Below are positions 1 through 5,732 of a DNA stretch of 5,732 nt, piece by piece. Within the stretch, counting starts at the first letter, position 1, and each line of letters opens with the position of its first letter. Source of the stretch: Acidimicrobiaceae bacterium (GTDB lineage: Bacteria; Actinomycetota; Acidimicrobiia; Acidimicrobiales; Ilumatobacteraceae); contig CANGZK010000078.1 in NCBI GenBank assembly GCA_947458565.1, positions 1-5,732 of the forward strand, given 5' to 3'. A program made the translations under genes and the position numbers. The notes beneath the pieces were generated by a model. That model did no database searches. It was not told where the DNA came from and was given only the letters and a program-made list of their open reading frames with translations.

Positions 1-389
1 CATTGCATCCATGAACCAGCCAACACACCGTAAGTAGGTGTGGCTATTACTTCATGCCAACCGACCTCGGATTTTTTGGCTCGCTCAGCGCTGCCACCGA
101 GTGCATGTGACATTATTTGCGCTCCAAAACAGATGCCAAATTGGGGAATTCCACGGCGATGGCCCTCTCGAACGACCTCAGATTCGGCGGCGACATTCTT
201 TGCAACATTGTCCCAGTAGACCGACCAGCTAGAGCCAAGGTACAAAACAAGATCGATGCCATCGAGCGATGGCCATTCGTGCGGATATTCGCGGTGAACT
301 GTTGTGAAAGAAAAGTCGTAGTCCTCAAATCGTTGTCCAACAAAGCCTGCATCGGCATCACCCGCATTGGCTAAGAGCAAGGCACGCAT
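1..389 (-). CDS. Class I glutamine amidotransferase-like protein, C-terminus missing (runs off left edge)
   Basis: The minus strand is open from an ATG at 387-389 to base 1, giving 129 codons plus two bases with no stop. The protein starts MRALLLANAGDADAGF. It has the loop LGSSWSVYWD (residues 51-60), which sits where class I amidotransferases have their oxyanion-hole loop, and the nucleophile-elbow motif FGICFGAQ (84-91), matching G-x-C-x-G-x-Q with Cys87 as the predicted nucleophile. HALGG follows at 95-99, as in GMP synthase-like amidotransferases. The catalytic His and Glu would lie in the missing half; relatives are roughly 230-240 residues, so about 100 are absent. The family hydrolyses glutamine and passes ammonia to a partner, but stand-alone members of this group often have no known acceptor, and some act on other gamma-glutamyl compounds. 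The gene diverges from ilvA with a 21-base gap. No Shine-Dalgarno precedes the ATG, so a leaderless mRNA is possible. The family call is firm; the substrate is unknown. Confidence 0.85.
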   Translation of the reverse strand, partial: MRALLLANAGDADAGFVGQRFEDYDFSFTTVHREYPHEWPSLDGIDLVLYLGSSWSVYWDNVAKNVAAESEVVREGHRRGIPQFGICFGAQIMSHALGGSAERAKKSEVGWHEVIATPTYGVLAGSWMQ

Positions 390-410
390 GAGAGGTACGG
401 TAGTCGGTGC
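390..410. promoter_or_regulatory. Candidate bidirectional promoter between divergent start codons
   Basis: Only 21 bases separate the ATG of the amidotransferase gene (minus, A at 389) from the ATG of ilvA (plus, A at 411), so both promoters must overlap each other or the neighbouring coding sequence. The symmetric heptamer TACGGTA at 396-402 reads as a TAnnnT -10-like element on both strands: TACGGT at 396-401 on plus and TACCGT at 402-397 on minus. On the minus strand a weak -35-like TTGCTT (424-419) lies 16 bases further upstream, inside the first ilvA codons, and the -10 ends 7 bases before the ATG, which suits a leaderless transcript. On the plus strand the -10 ends 9 bases before the ilvA ATG and no good -35 is visible. 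Neither gene has a well-placed Shine-Dalgarno; the GAGAGG at 390-395 is 15 bases from the ilvA ATG. The hexamers are short enough to occur by chance, so this is inference. Confidence 0.35.
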
Positions 411-1631
411 ATGGCAACAAGCAAACCAACACCAATAGAAATTCCGAATAGTGCTTTTGTGGCCGCTCGCGAGCGCGGCAAAGAAGTAGTGCTCCACACT
501 CCCGTTTTGCCCTCTGCGTATCTCAGCCAGCGCTTTGGTGGAACCATTGTGCTCAAAGCCGAGAATCTGCAGCGCACGGGTTCGTTCAAAATTCGTGGCG
601 GGATGAACAAACTTGCCCAATTGGGTAATGCCAAAGAAACAGGAGTCGTCGCAGGTAGCGCGGGAAACCACGCGCAAGGCCTTGCGCTTGCCGCAAAACA
701 TTTTGGAGCAAAGTGCGACATCTTCGTACCTAAAGGTGCTTCGCTTTCAAAGATTGCTGTGACTAAACACCACGGTGCCACCGTGCTTGATGGAGGAGAA
801 AGTGTTGACACGGCAGTTGCTGCGGCCAAAGCTTGCGCAAAAGAAACGGGAATGGCATTTTGTCATCCATACGACGACCCAGATGTAATTGCCGGCCAGG
901 GCACGCTCGGTCTTGAACTACTTGAAGACATTGATGATCTCGAACTGCTCATCATTCCTCTCGGAGGTGGCGGACTACTTGCAGGTACTGCACTCGCAAT
1001 TAAGCAACAACACCCCAACGTGCGAATCATCGGCGTGCAGGCATCGGTTTGTGCACCATACATCTACGGCACATCCCCAGAAGGCAAAGTACTAACGCTC
1101 GCCGACGGGATCGCTGTTAAACAACCGGGAAATTACACCAAGCCGATTATTGACAAATGGGTTGACCAGATTATTGAAGTTGACGAAGACTCAATCGCTG
1201 ACGCAGTCGTCATTTTGATGGAACACACCAAAATGCTTGTTGAAGGTGGTGGCGCAGTTGGCCTTTCCGCACTGCTCACCAATCAGATCACTCCAGCAAA
1301 AAAAGGAACGACCTGCATCGTCCTGTCTGGTGGAAACATCGACATCGGTCTCATTCCAAACCTTGTGCGCCGAAACGAAACCAACGAAGGTCGCCGACTT
1401 ACTATTTTTGTGCGGCTACCCGACCGACCGGGCTCGCTGGCCGGACTCGTTGATGTTTGCGCTTCACAAGAGGCAAACGTGATTGAGGTGCAACATATCC
1501 GCGAAGGTGTCAAACTGCATCCCCGCGAAACCGGTATTCAGGTTGTTCTTGAAGTCAAGAGCCCCGAACATGCTCTCTCAGTAATTGCAGCAGCCAAAGC
1601 CAGTGGCTTTGTAATTCAAGAAAGCCCTTAA
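411..1631 (+). CDS. ilvA: Threonine dehydratase (threonine ammonia-lyase) with C-terminal ACT domain
   Basis: A complete 406-residue PLP fold-type II enzyme that deaminates L-threonine to 2-oxobutanoate and ammonia in the cytoplasm, the entry step to isoleucine. Visible marks: ENLQRTGSFKIRGG (51-64) with Lys60 as the Schiff-base lysine; SAGNHAQG (83-90), the substrate-binding loop; the glycine-rich phosphate cradle PLGGGGLLAG (183-192); EGGGAVGLSAL (278-288); and SGGN (306-309), whose Ser contacts the PLP ring nitrogen. After a short linker, residues about 329-404 form one ACT domain (RLTIFVRLPDRPGSLAGLVD at its start), a ligand-binding module that suggests allosteric control by an amino acid, perhaps isoleucine. 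This single-ACT layout differs from E. coli IlvA (two C-terminal regulatory ACT-like domains) and from E. coli TdcB (none). ATG 411 is the only sensible start: an in-frame TAA lies at 372-374 and no ATG, GTG or TTG lies between. A catabolic role is possible, since such enzymes can also use serine. Confidence 0.93.
   Translation: MATSKPTPIEIPNSAFVAARERGKEVVLHTPVLPSAYLSQRFGGTIVLKAENLQRTGSFKIRGGMNKLAQLGNAKETGVVAGSAGNHAQGLALAAKHFGAKCDIFVPKGASLSKIAVTKHHGATVLDGGESVDTAVAAAKACAKETGMAFCHPYDDPDVIAGQGTLGLELLEDIDDLELLIIPLGGGGLLAGTALAIKQQHPNVRIIGVQASVCAPYIYGTSPEGKVLTLADGIAVKQPGNYTKPIIDKWVDQIIEVDEDSIADAVVILMEHTKMLVEGGGAVGLSALLTNQITPAKKGTTCIVLSGGNIDIGLIPNLVRRNETNEGRRLTIFVRLPDRPGSLAGLVDVCASQEANVIEVQHIREGVKLHPRETGIQVVLEVKSPEHALSVIAAAKASGFVIQESP
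1628..1631. other. Convergent stop-codon overlap of ilvA and nuoN
   Basis: The bases TTAA at 1628-1631 form a palindrome. They hold the ilvA stop (TAA, 1629-1631, plus) and the nuoN stop (TAA read from 1630-1628, minus). The two genes therefore converge with a 4-base overlap and no intergenic space, so any terminator for either gene must lie inside the coding sequence of the other or of itself. Confidence 0.9.
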
Positions 1632-3139
1632 AAACTTATTGCTTGAGAAATCTCAAGCAACAAGTTTGGCAAGATACCAATAACTAGCGTTGTGGCAACA
1701 GCCAATGTGATTGCCAAGCCAATAGATTTTGAAACTACAACCGGAGCATCATCGGCTGGATCGCTGAGCCACATGCTGACCATGATGCGCAGGTACAAGA
1801 ATGCTGCGATCACTGCTGCGAGCATCGCTGCTACAGCGAGCGCATAACTCTCGACAGAAACTGCGGCACGAATGATGCCGAACTTGGCGACAAATCCTGA
1901 TGTAAGTGGCACGCCAGCCTGAGCCAACAACAACACTGTCATGCCAAGCGCAAGTACAGGGCGCTTCTTGCCAAGGCCCTTGAATGCATCGAGCGTTGTC
2001 GCGTTGTCGCCTTGGCCAGCAACAACCGAGACCACAGCAAATGTGCCAATGACTAACACTGAGTAGATGAACAAGTAGCCCATCGCGGATGAGTTGCCAA
2101 GATATGCATCTGCATGGCCGATGTGTGATGCAGCTTCAAGACCAACCAAGATAAAACCAGCGTGACTGATAGATGAGTACGCAAGCATGCGCTTAACGTC
2201 CGTCTGTATAACAGCCAGGACCGAACCAACGACGAGAGTGAGCAATGCCAACACAAGAATGGCGGGACGCCAGTCGTCAATACGACTTGGCAATGCAATC
2301 ATGAATACGCGAATGAGTGCAGCAAATGCTGCGACCTTGCCGACCGAACCCATGAGTGCCGTAATTGGTGTCGGTGCACCCTGATAAACATCTGGCGTCC
2401 ACACATGGAACGGAACAAGCGAAACTTTGAACGCAAACCCAACGAGTAGGAGCGCAATTCCAGCGAGCAACAAACCATTGTTGGACGGCACTGCGACTTC
2501 GCCAGCAAATACTTTGGCCATTGACTGCAAGTTTGTGGTGCCCGATGCACCGAACAACAATGCAACTCCATACAAGAAGAAGGCAGAAGCAAAACCACCG
2601 AGGATGAAGTATTTCAGTCCTGCCTCGCCACTTTGTGTGCGGCTGCGACTAGACGCAGTGAGCAAATAAAACGAAAGACTCAACGTCTCGAGCCCGAGGA
2701 ACAACACCAACAGGTCATTGGCGGAAACCATCACTACCCCACCAATTGCGGCAGTAAGCATGAGGCCGTATATCTCTGGACCATCTTCACCTTCGCGAGT
2801 GAGATAGTCATTGGTGACAAGAGAAACGAGGGCTACTGCCACACAAATAGTGAACGTTGCAAACAGCGCAAAGTGATCGAAGGCAAGAGCACCACCCACA
2901 AGCGTGGACGACTTGTCGTCACCCATCTGGTTCCACAACACGCCTGTTAAAACTGCCGCTGTAATTGCTGTAATCACTGAAGCCGTTGCATACCAACCAC
3001 GTTTCCACTGCGGCGTGAGCGAACCAACGAGGATCAAGAACAACGCGCCACCAAGCAAAGCAAGGATTGGGCTGATCTTGAACCACTGAATGGCAGGGCC
3101 CTCAAATGTGGATGTTGCTGCAATCAACCTGTTCATCAT
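1628..3139 (-). CDS. nuoN: NADH-quinone oxidoreductase subunit N
   Basis: A complete 503-residue antiporter-like membrane subunit of complex I, of normal length for the family and hydrophobic throughout (about 14 membrane segments expected). The proton-path residues are in place: Glu151 in FLGLETLSLSFYLL (TM5), Lys238 in AFKVSLVPFHVWTPD (the broken TM7 region), Lys268 in VGKVA (TM8), and Lys419 in SGFVAKF (TM12), where NuoN typically carries Lys rather than the Glu of NuoM. VYQGAPTP (251-258) and the SSISHAGF segment (322-329) are also typical. The gene is last in the visible nuoL-nuoM-nuoN order, which is the usual end of nuo operons. It begins with two ATGs in a row: the first (A at 3139) overlaps the nuoM TGA by 4 bases, the second (A at 3136) by 1. 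A GAGG at 3150-3147 lies 7 bases from the first and 10 from the second; I keep the first. The last codons form part of a hairpin and the stop overlaps that of ilvA. Confidence 0.95.
   Translation of the reverse strand: MMNRLIAATSTFEGPAIQWFKISPILALLGGALFLILVGSLTPQWKRGWYATASVITAITAAVLTGVLWNQMGDDKSSTLVGGALAFDHFALFATFTICVAVALVSLVTNDYLTREGEDGPEIYGLMLTAAIGGVVMVSANDLLVLFLGLETLSLSFYLLTASSRSRTQSGEAGLKYFILGGFASAFFLYGVALLFGASGTTNLQSMAKVFAGEVAVPSNNGLLLAGIALLLVGFAFKVSLVPFHVWTPDVYQGAPTPITALMGSVGKVAAFAALIRVFMIALPSRIDDWRPAILVLALLTLVVGSVLAVIQTDVKRMLAYSSISHAGFILVGLEAASHIGHADAYLGNSSAMGYLFIYSVLVIGTFAVVSVVAGQGDNATTLDAFKGLGKKRPVLALGMTVLLLAQAGVPLTSGFVAKFGIIRAAVSVESYALAVAAMLAAVIAAFLYLRIMVSMWLSDPADDAPVVVSKSIGLAITLAVATTLVIGILPNLLLEISQAISF
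1632..1667 (-). terminator. Hairpin inside the 3' end of nuoN, likely terminator of the nuo operon
   Basis: A perfect inverted repeat has 10-base arms TTGCTTGAGA (1639-1648) and TCTCAAGCAA (1651-1660) around a 2-base centre; a realistic fold is a 9-bp stem with the loop AAAT. After one A/C mismatch the arms extend by 6 more pairs, AAACTT (1632-1637) with AAGTTT (1662-1667). On the minus strand the inner hairpin is followed by TAAGTTTTTAA (1638-1628), a T-rich stretch that ends in the nuoN stop codon, as expected for an intrinsic terminator after the last gene of the operon. The stem is AT-rich for a terminator. On the plus strand the hairpin starts 1-8 bases after the ilvA stop but is followed only by TTT within the outer arm, so it would be a weaker terminator for ilvA. 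It could also act as a 3'-end stabiliser for both mRNAs. Confidence 0.55.
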
Positions 3140-4644
3140 TTGCTTGCCTCAACATGCTCTATCAGTGCCTTGACGCTCGGCTCGATGCGATCGAGCATTG
3201 GCTTTGGATAAACACCCGTAAATACGATGGCTGCAACAAATACTGAAAGCAACAAACCTTCACGCAACGTGATTTCGGGAAACGACTTGTTGTCATCGCT
3301 TGGCTCACCATGGAACACACGCTGGTATGCCCAGAGCAAATACAGCGCAGCAAGAATCACGCCGATTGTTGCAACAACAACCCACCAGCGAGCAGTTTCA
3401 AATGAGCCGATGAGTACAAGGAATTCGCCAACAAAACCGTTGAGACCTGGCAGACCAATTGATGACAACATCACGATCATAAAAAAGCCCGCGAAAATTG
3501 GTGCAACAGCTTGAATGCCACCGAGCTCTGCAATCTGACGAGTGTGTCGGCGCTCGTAGATCATGCCGACGAGCAAGAACAACGCGCCGGTTGAAACACC
3601 GTGGTTAACCATCTGCATCACACCACCAGTAATGGCTTGTGTGGTCATTGCAAATGTGCCGAGCACGATGAAGCCAAGGTGAGCGACCGACGAATACGCG
3701 ACAAGGCGCTTGAGATCTTTTTGCATTGTTGCAGCGATTGCGCCATACAAGATGCCGATCACCGCAAGTGTGAGCAATACGGGCTTGGCCCAAATTGCTG
3801 CTTGCGGAAACAAATACACGCCAAAGCGCAACATGCCGTACGTGCCCATCTTCAGCAACACACCAGCCAAAATGACCGAGCCACCGGTTGGTGCCTGCGT
3901 GTGAGCATCGGGCAACCATGTGTGTAGCGGAAACAACGGAACCTTGACCGCAAATGCGATCATGAACGCCGCGAACAACCAACGGCCAGTGCCCGTTGCG
4001 AAGTTGGCCTTTTCGGCTATCTCGACCAAGTCAAATGTGAGTACGCCTATGTCGCGACGCGCCAAAAACGCTGTTGCGACGATGCCAACGAGCATGAACG
4101 CCGAACCTGCCATGGTGTACAAAAAGAATTTGGTCGCGGCATACACACGCTTCTCGTAACCCCAGCCACCGATAAGGAAATACATCGGCACCAACACGAT
4201 TTCGAAAAACACGAAGAACAAAAACAAGTCGAGGCTCAGGAAACTGCCCATGACGCCTGCTTCGAGTAACAGCATCCAGGCCAAGTACGACTTGTGGTCG
4301 TGGTGTGGATCAATGCCGACAATAACAAGCGGGAACAACACACCGGTGAGCACCACCATAAATAGCGAAATACCGTCAACACCCAAGTGCCACGAGATGC
4401 CCCACTCACTGATCCATGAGTGTTTTGACACAAACTCGAATCCTGCTGCACCAGTAGGAAACTTGACAAGCATCCACACACTCATTGCACCAGTTGCGAT
4501 GCTTGATACGAGCGCAGCAAGCTTGACCCACTCGCCATGCTTCTTATTCAATAACGAAACAAGTACTGCGCCGAGCAATGGCACCAGCACGAGCATGGTG
4601 AGAATTGGAAAACTTGATGTGGTCATTTCGGCTGAAGCAAACAT
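3136..4644 (-). CDS. nuoM: NADH-quinone oxidoreductase subunit M
   Basis: A complete antiporter-like membrane subunit of complex I, 502 residues from my chosen start, close to the usual length of about 500. Counting from that start, the charged proton-path residues are Glu148 in FVFFEIVLVPMYFLIGGWG (TM5), Lys234 in AVKVPLFPLHTWLPDAH (TM7), Lys265 in LLKMGTYG (TM8), His322 in SSVAHLGF, His348 in MVNHGVSTGALF and Glu407 in GLNGFVGEFL (TM12). From memory, most of these fall at the same numbers as in E. coli NuoM. An upstream ATG at 4671 would add nine residues (MVCAEGAYL) and overlap nuoL by 28 bases. I prefer the ATG at 4644-4642 because it forms a TGATG junction with the nuoL stop and has GAGGGGG 8 bases upstream. 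A further in-frame ATG (A at 4626) lacks such a site. The gene is translationally coupled at both ends. Confidence 0.95.
   Translation of the reverse strand: MFASAEMTTSSFPILTMLVLVPLLGAVLVSLLNKKHGEWVKLAALVSSIATGAMSVWMLVKFPTGAAGFEFVSKHSWISEWGISWHLGVDGISLFMVVLTGVLFPLVIVGIDPHHDHKSYLAWMLLLEAGVMGSFLSLDLFLFFVFFEIVLVPMYFLIGGWGYEKRVYAATKFFLYTMAGSAFMLVGIVATAFLARRDIGVLTFDLVEIAEKANFATGTGRWLFAAFMIAFAVKVPLFPLHTWLPDAHTQAPTGGSVILAGVLLKMGTYGMLRFGVYLFPQAAIWAKPVLLTLAVIGILYGAIAATMQKDLKRLVAYSSVAHLGFIVLGTFAMTTQAITGGVMQMVNHGVSTGALFLLVGMIYERRHTRQIAELGGIQAVAPIFAGFFMIVMLSSIGLPGLNGFVGEFLVLIGSFETARWWVVVATIGVILAALYLLWAYQRVFHGEPSDDNKSFPEITLREGLLLSVFVAAIVFTGVYPKPMLDRIEPSVKALIEHVEASK
3147..3150 (-). promoter_or_regulatory. 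Ribosome binding site of nuoN, inside the end of nuoM
   Basis: GAGG on the minus strand (3150-3147) sits within the last nuoM codons, 7 bases before the first nuoN ATG and 10 before the second. With the ATGATGA junction it supports coupled translation of nuoM and nuoN. It does not decide firmly between the two adjacent ATGs, since both spacings are tolerable. Confidence 0.6.
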
Positions 4645-5732
4645 CAGATAAGCCCCCTCAGCACAAACCACGCGAGTAACACAACAACACCGACCGTGAT
4701 TACTGCCGCGTATGCGCGCACGAAACCGCTCTGACTCTTGCGGACTTGGCCAGCAACTGATCGCACAACTGCGGCCGTGCCATTAACTGCCCCATCAACA
4801 ACATGTGCATCAATCCATGCAACGCCATTAAACAATGCGTTACCTGGGCCACCCACCAACTTGGCTGCGGTCGCGTCATAGTTCCAGGCCTGCTCAAGAA
4901 TCTTTGGCTCGACGGCCTTGACTTTGTGTTTGGCATAAACGGCAATGGCTGCGATTATGCCGAGTGTCGCAACAACTACAGCTACACCAAGTAGCAAATA
5001 TTTGTTTTGATATGCCCACGTTTCCTTAATGTGCGCCTCTGACTCTTCGACCACCGGTGCAAGCCAGTGTTCCAAAAATGCAGTCTTTTTGGAGAATGGC
5101 AACTGCAGTGCACCACCAACAATTGCAAGCCCAGCGAGAACAACGAGCGGCATCAACATAATGCGTGGGCTCTCGTGCGGAGTGAAGTCGCCATGTGCAC
5201 CATTTTCGGCTGCATGATCATTCCACTTTGCCTCACCGTAAAACACCATGATCACTTGACGCGTCATGTAGTACGCCGTCAACAATGCAGTCACTACTCC
5301 AACGACATACAAACCACGGTTGTTGGCATAGACGTAGAGCAAGATTTCATCCTTTGACCAAAAGCCTGCAAACGGTGGCACGCCCGCAATTGCTAGCCAA
5401 CCGACAATAAAAGTGATCGCAGTAACTGGCATTACTTTGCGCAACGCACCCATGCGACGCATGTCTTGTTCGTGGTGCATGCCATGAATGACAGAACCAG
5501 AGCCGAGGAACAACAGTGCCTTAAAGAACGCGTGAGTGATCATGTGGAAAATGGCTGCAACATACGCACCCGAGCCGATAGCCAAGAACATGAAGCCAAG
5601 TTGCGAAACCGTTGAGTACGCCAACACTTTCTTGATGTCATTTTGTGCAACTGCAACCGTGGCCGCAGACAACGCAGTTGCTGCACCGACGCACGCAATA
5701 ACTGTTGGTGCCCATGAATACGACTCATGGAG
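4644..5732 (-). CDS. nuoL: NADH-quinone oxidoreductase subunit L, N-terminus missing (runs off right edge)
   Basis: The frame is open from base 5732 to the TGA at 4646-4644, giving the last 362 residues. A TTG at 5672 in this frame is internal, not a start. The visible part begins LHESYSWAPTVIACVG and continues into AVAQNDIKKVLAYST. The core motif HMITHAFFKALLF (residues 63-75 of the fragment) holds His63, His67 and Lys71, with the spacing of E. coli His334/His338/Lys342. Lys127 lies in FWSKDEIL, the TM12 motif. Judging from this alignment about 270-300 residues are missing of a 610-680-residue protein. The C-terminal part (from about fragment residue 275) should be the long amphipathic helix that runs along NuoM and NuoN, including DGAVNG, followed by the last membrane helix ending WFVLRGLI. 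That tail separates NuoL from NuoM, NuoN and most single-domain antiporters. It is the first visible gene of the nuo segment; its promoter and earlier nuo genes lie outside. Confidence 0.94.
   Translation of the reverse strand, partial: LHESYSWAPTVIACVGAATALSAATVAVAQNDIKKVLAYSTVSQLGFMFLAIGSGAYVAAIFHMITHAFFKALLFLGSGSVIHGMHHEQDMRRMGALRKVMPVTAITFIVGWLAIAGVPPFAGFWSKDEILLYVYANNRGLYVVGVVTALLTAYYMTRQVIMVFYGEAKWNDHAAENGAHGDFTPHESPRIMLMPLVVLAGLAIVGGALQLPFSKKTAFLEHWLAPVVEESEAHIKETWAYQNKYLLLGVAVVVATLGIIAAIAVYAKHKVKAVEPKILEQAWNYDATAAKLVGGPGNALFNGVAWIDAHVVDGAVNGTAAVVRSVAGQVRKSQSGFVRAYAAVITVGVVVLLAWFVLRGLI
4653..4659 (-). promoter_or_regulatory. Ribosome binding site that decides the nuoM start
   Basis: GAGGGGG on the minus strand (4659-4653), inside the last codons of nuoL, ends 8 bases before the ATG whose A is at 4644. 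The more upstream ATG at 4671 lies before this site and cannot use it, so the site favours the 502-residue form of NuoM with the TGATG stop-start junction. Confidence 0.7.

Noticed and set aside
258..273. Perfect palindrome with 7-base arms GCCATCG/CGATGGC around AG
   Set aside because: Lies in the middle of the amidotransferase coding sequence with no T-tract and no neighbouring gene boundary; explained by ordinary codons and chance.
38..374. Overlapping open frames on plus (38-232, 117-374) and minus (113-367) strands
   Set aside because: They are shadows of the amidotransferase frame, which covers 1-389 on minus and has a clear catalytic motif. The shadow translations resemble nothing and lack ribosome sites.
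411..1631. Could the PLP enzyme be serine racemase, threonine synthase or cysteine synthase
   Set aside because: The TGSFKIRG lysine motif, SAGNHAQG loop and fused ACT domain together fit threonine dehydratase best; serine racemases generally lack the ACT domain, and the synthases have different loop motifs.
3605..3982. 125-codon minus-strand frame inside nuoM, rich in His, Arg, Cys and Trp
   Set aside because: Shifted frame of nuoM with the odd composition typical of frame-shifted membrane protein genes; nuoM itself is intact across it.
4250..4651. 133-codon plus-strand frame opposite the start of nuoM
   Set aside because: Antisense to a fully conserved nuoM segment, with low-complexity Ser/Thr/Pro-rich translation and no ribosome site seen.
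1628..5732. Could the three membrane genes be an Mrp-type Na+/H+ antiporter or a membrane-bound hydrogenase cluster
   Set aside because: The L-M-N order, the long NuoL C-terminal tail, the TM12 lysine of NuoN and the close match to complex I residues fit nuo. No small mrp subunits or hydrogenase genes are visible.
1..5732. Search by eye for tRNA, riboswitch, CRISPR repeats, insertion sequence ends or phage features
   Set aside because: Nearly every base is in an intact conserved gene, the only gap is 21 bases, and no repeated units or transposase-like frames were seen.

Overview
The window looks like an ordinary chromosomal segment of a bacterium, most likely an actinobacterium. The NuoL/M/N sequences, including the C-terminal NuoL stretch with 'VVDGAVNG', look actinobacterial to me, and a roughly even base composition would suit an acidimicrobial lineage. 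That placement is from memory of the families, not from a search, and is only moderately certain. There are no RNA genes, insertion sequences, CRISPR arrays or other signs of transfer. Coding density is almost total, and the longest non-coding gap is 21 bases.

Layout: (1) Bases 1-389, minus strand: the N-terminal 129 codons of a class I glutamine amidotransferase-like protein that runs off the left edge. (2) Bases 390-410: the only intergenic gap, lying between divergent start codons; it may hold a shared, symmetric promoter. (3) Bases 411-1631, plus strand: a complete threonine dehydratase with a single C-terminal ACT domain (ilvA). (4) Bases 1628-5732, minus strand: the distal end of a respiratory complex I (nuo) operon, transcribed nuoL (5' end missing) -> nuoM -> nuoN, with translationally coupled junctions. 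ilvA and nuoN converge and their stop codons overlap by 4 bases. A strong inverted repeat inside the last codons of nuoN, followed on the minus strand by a T-rich stretch, probably ends the nuo transcript.

Function: NuoL, NuoM and NuoN are the three antiporter-like, proton-pumping membrane subunits of NADH:quinone oxidoreductase. All the key charged membrane residues I could check are present, so the proteins look functional. IlvA makes 2-oxobutanoate from threonine, the first step towards isoleucine. The amidotransferase-like gene has no visible link to either pathway. I do not see a novel multi-gene system. What deserves a second look is at the gene boundaries: the compact divergent promoter, the terminator embedded in coding sequence, and the convergent stop-codon overlap.
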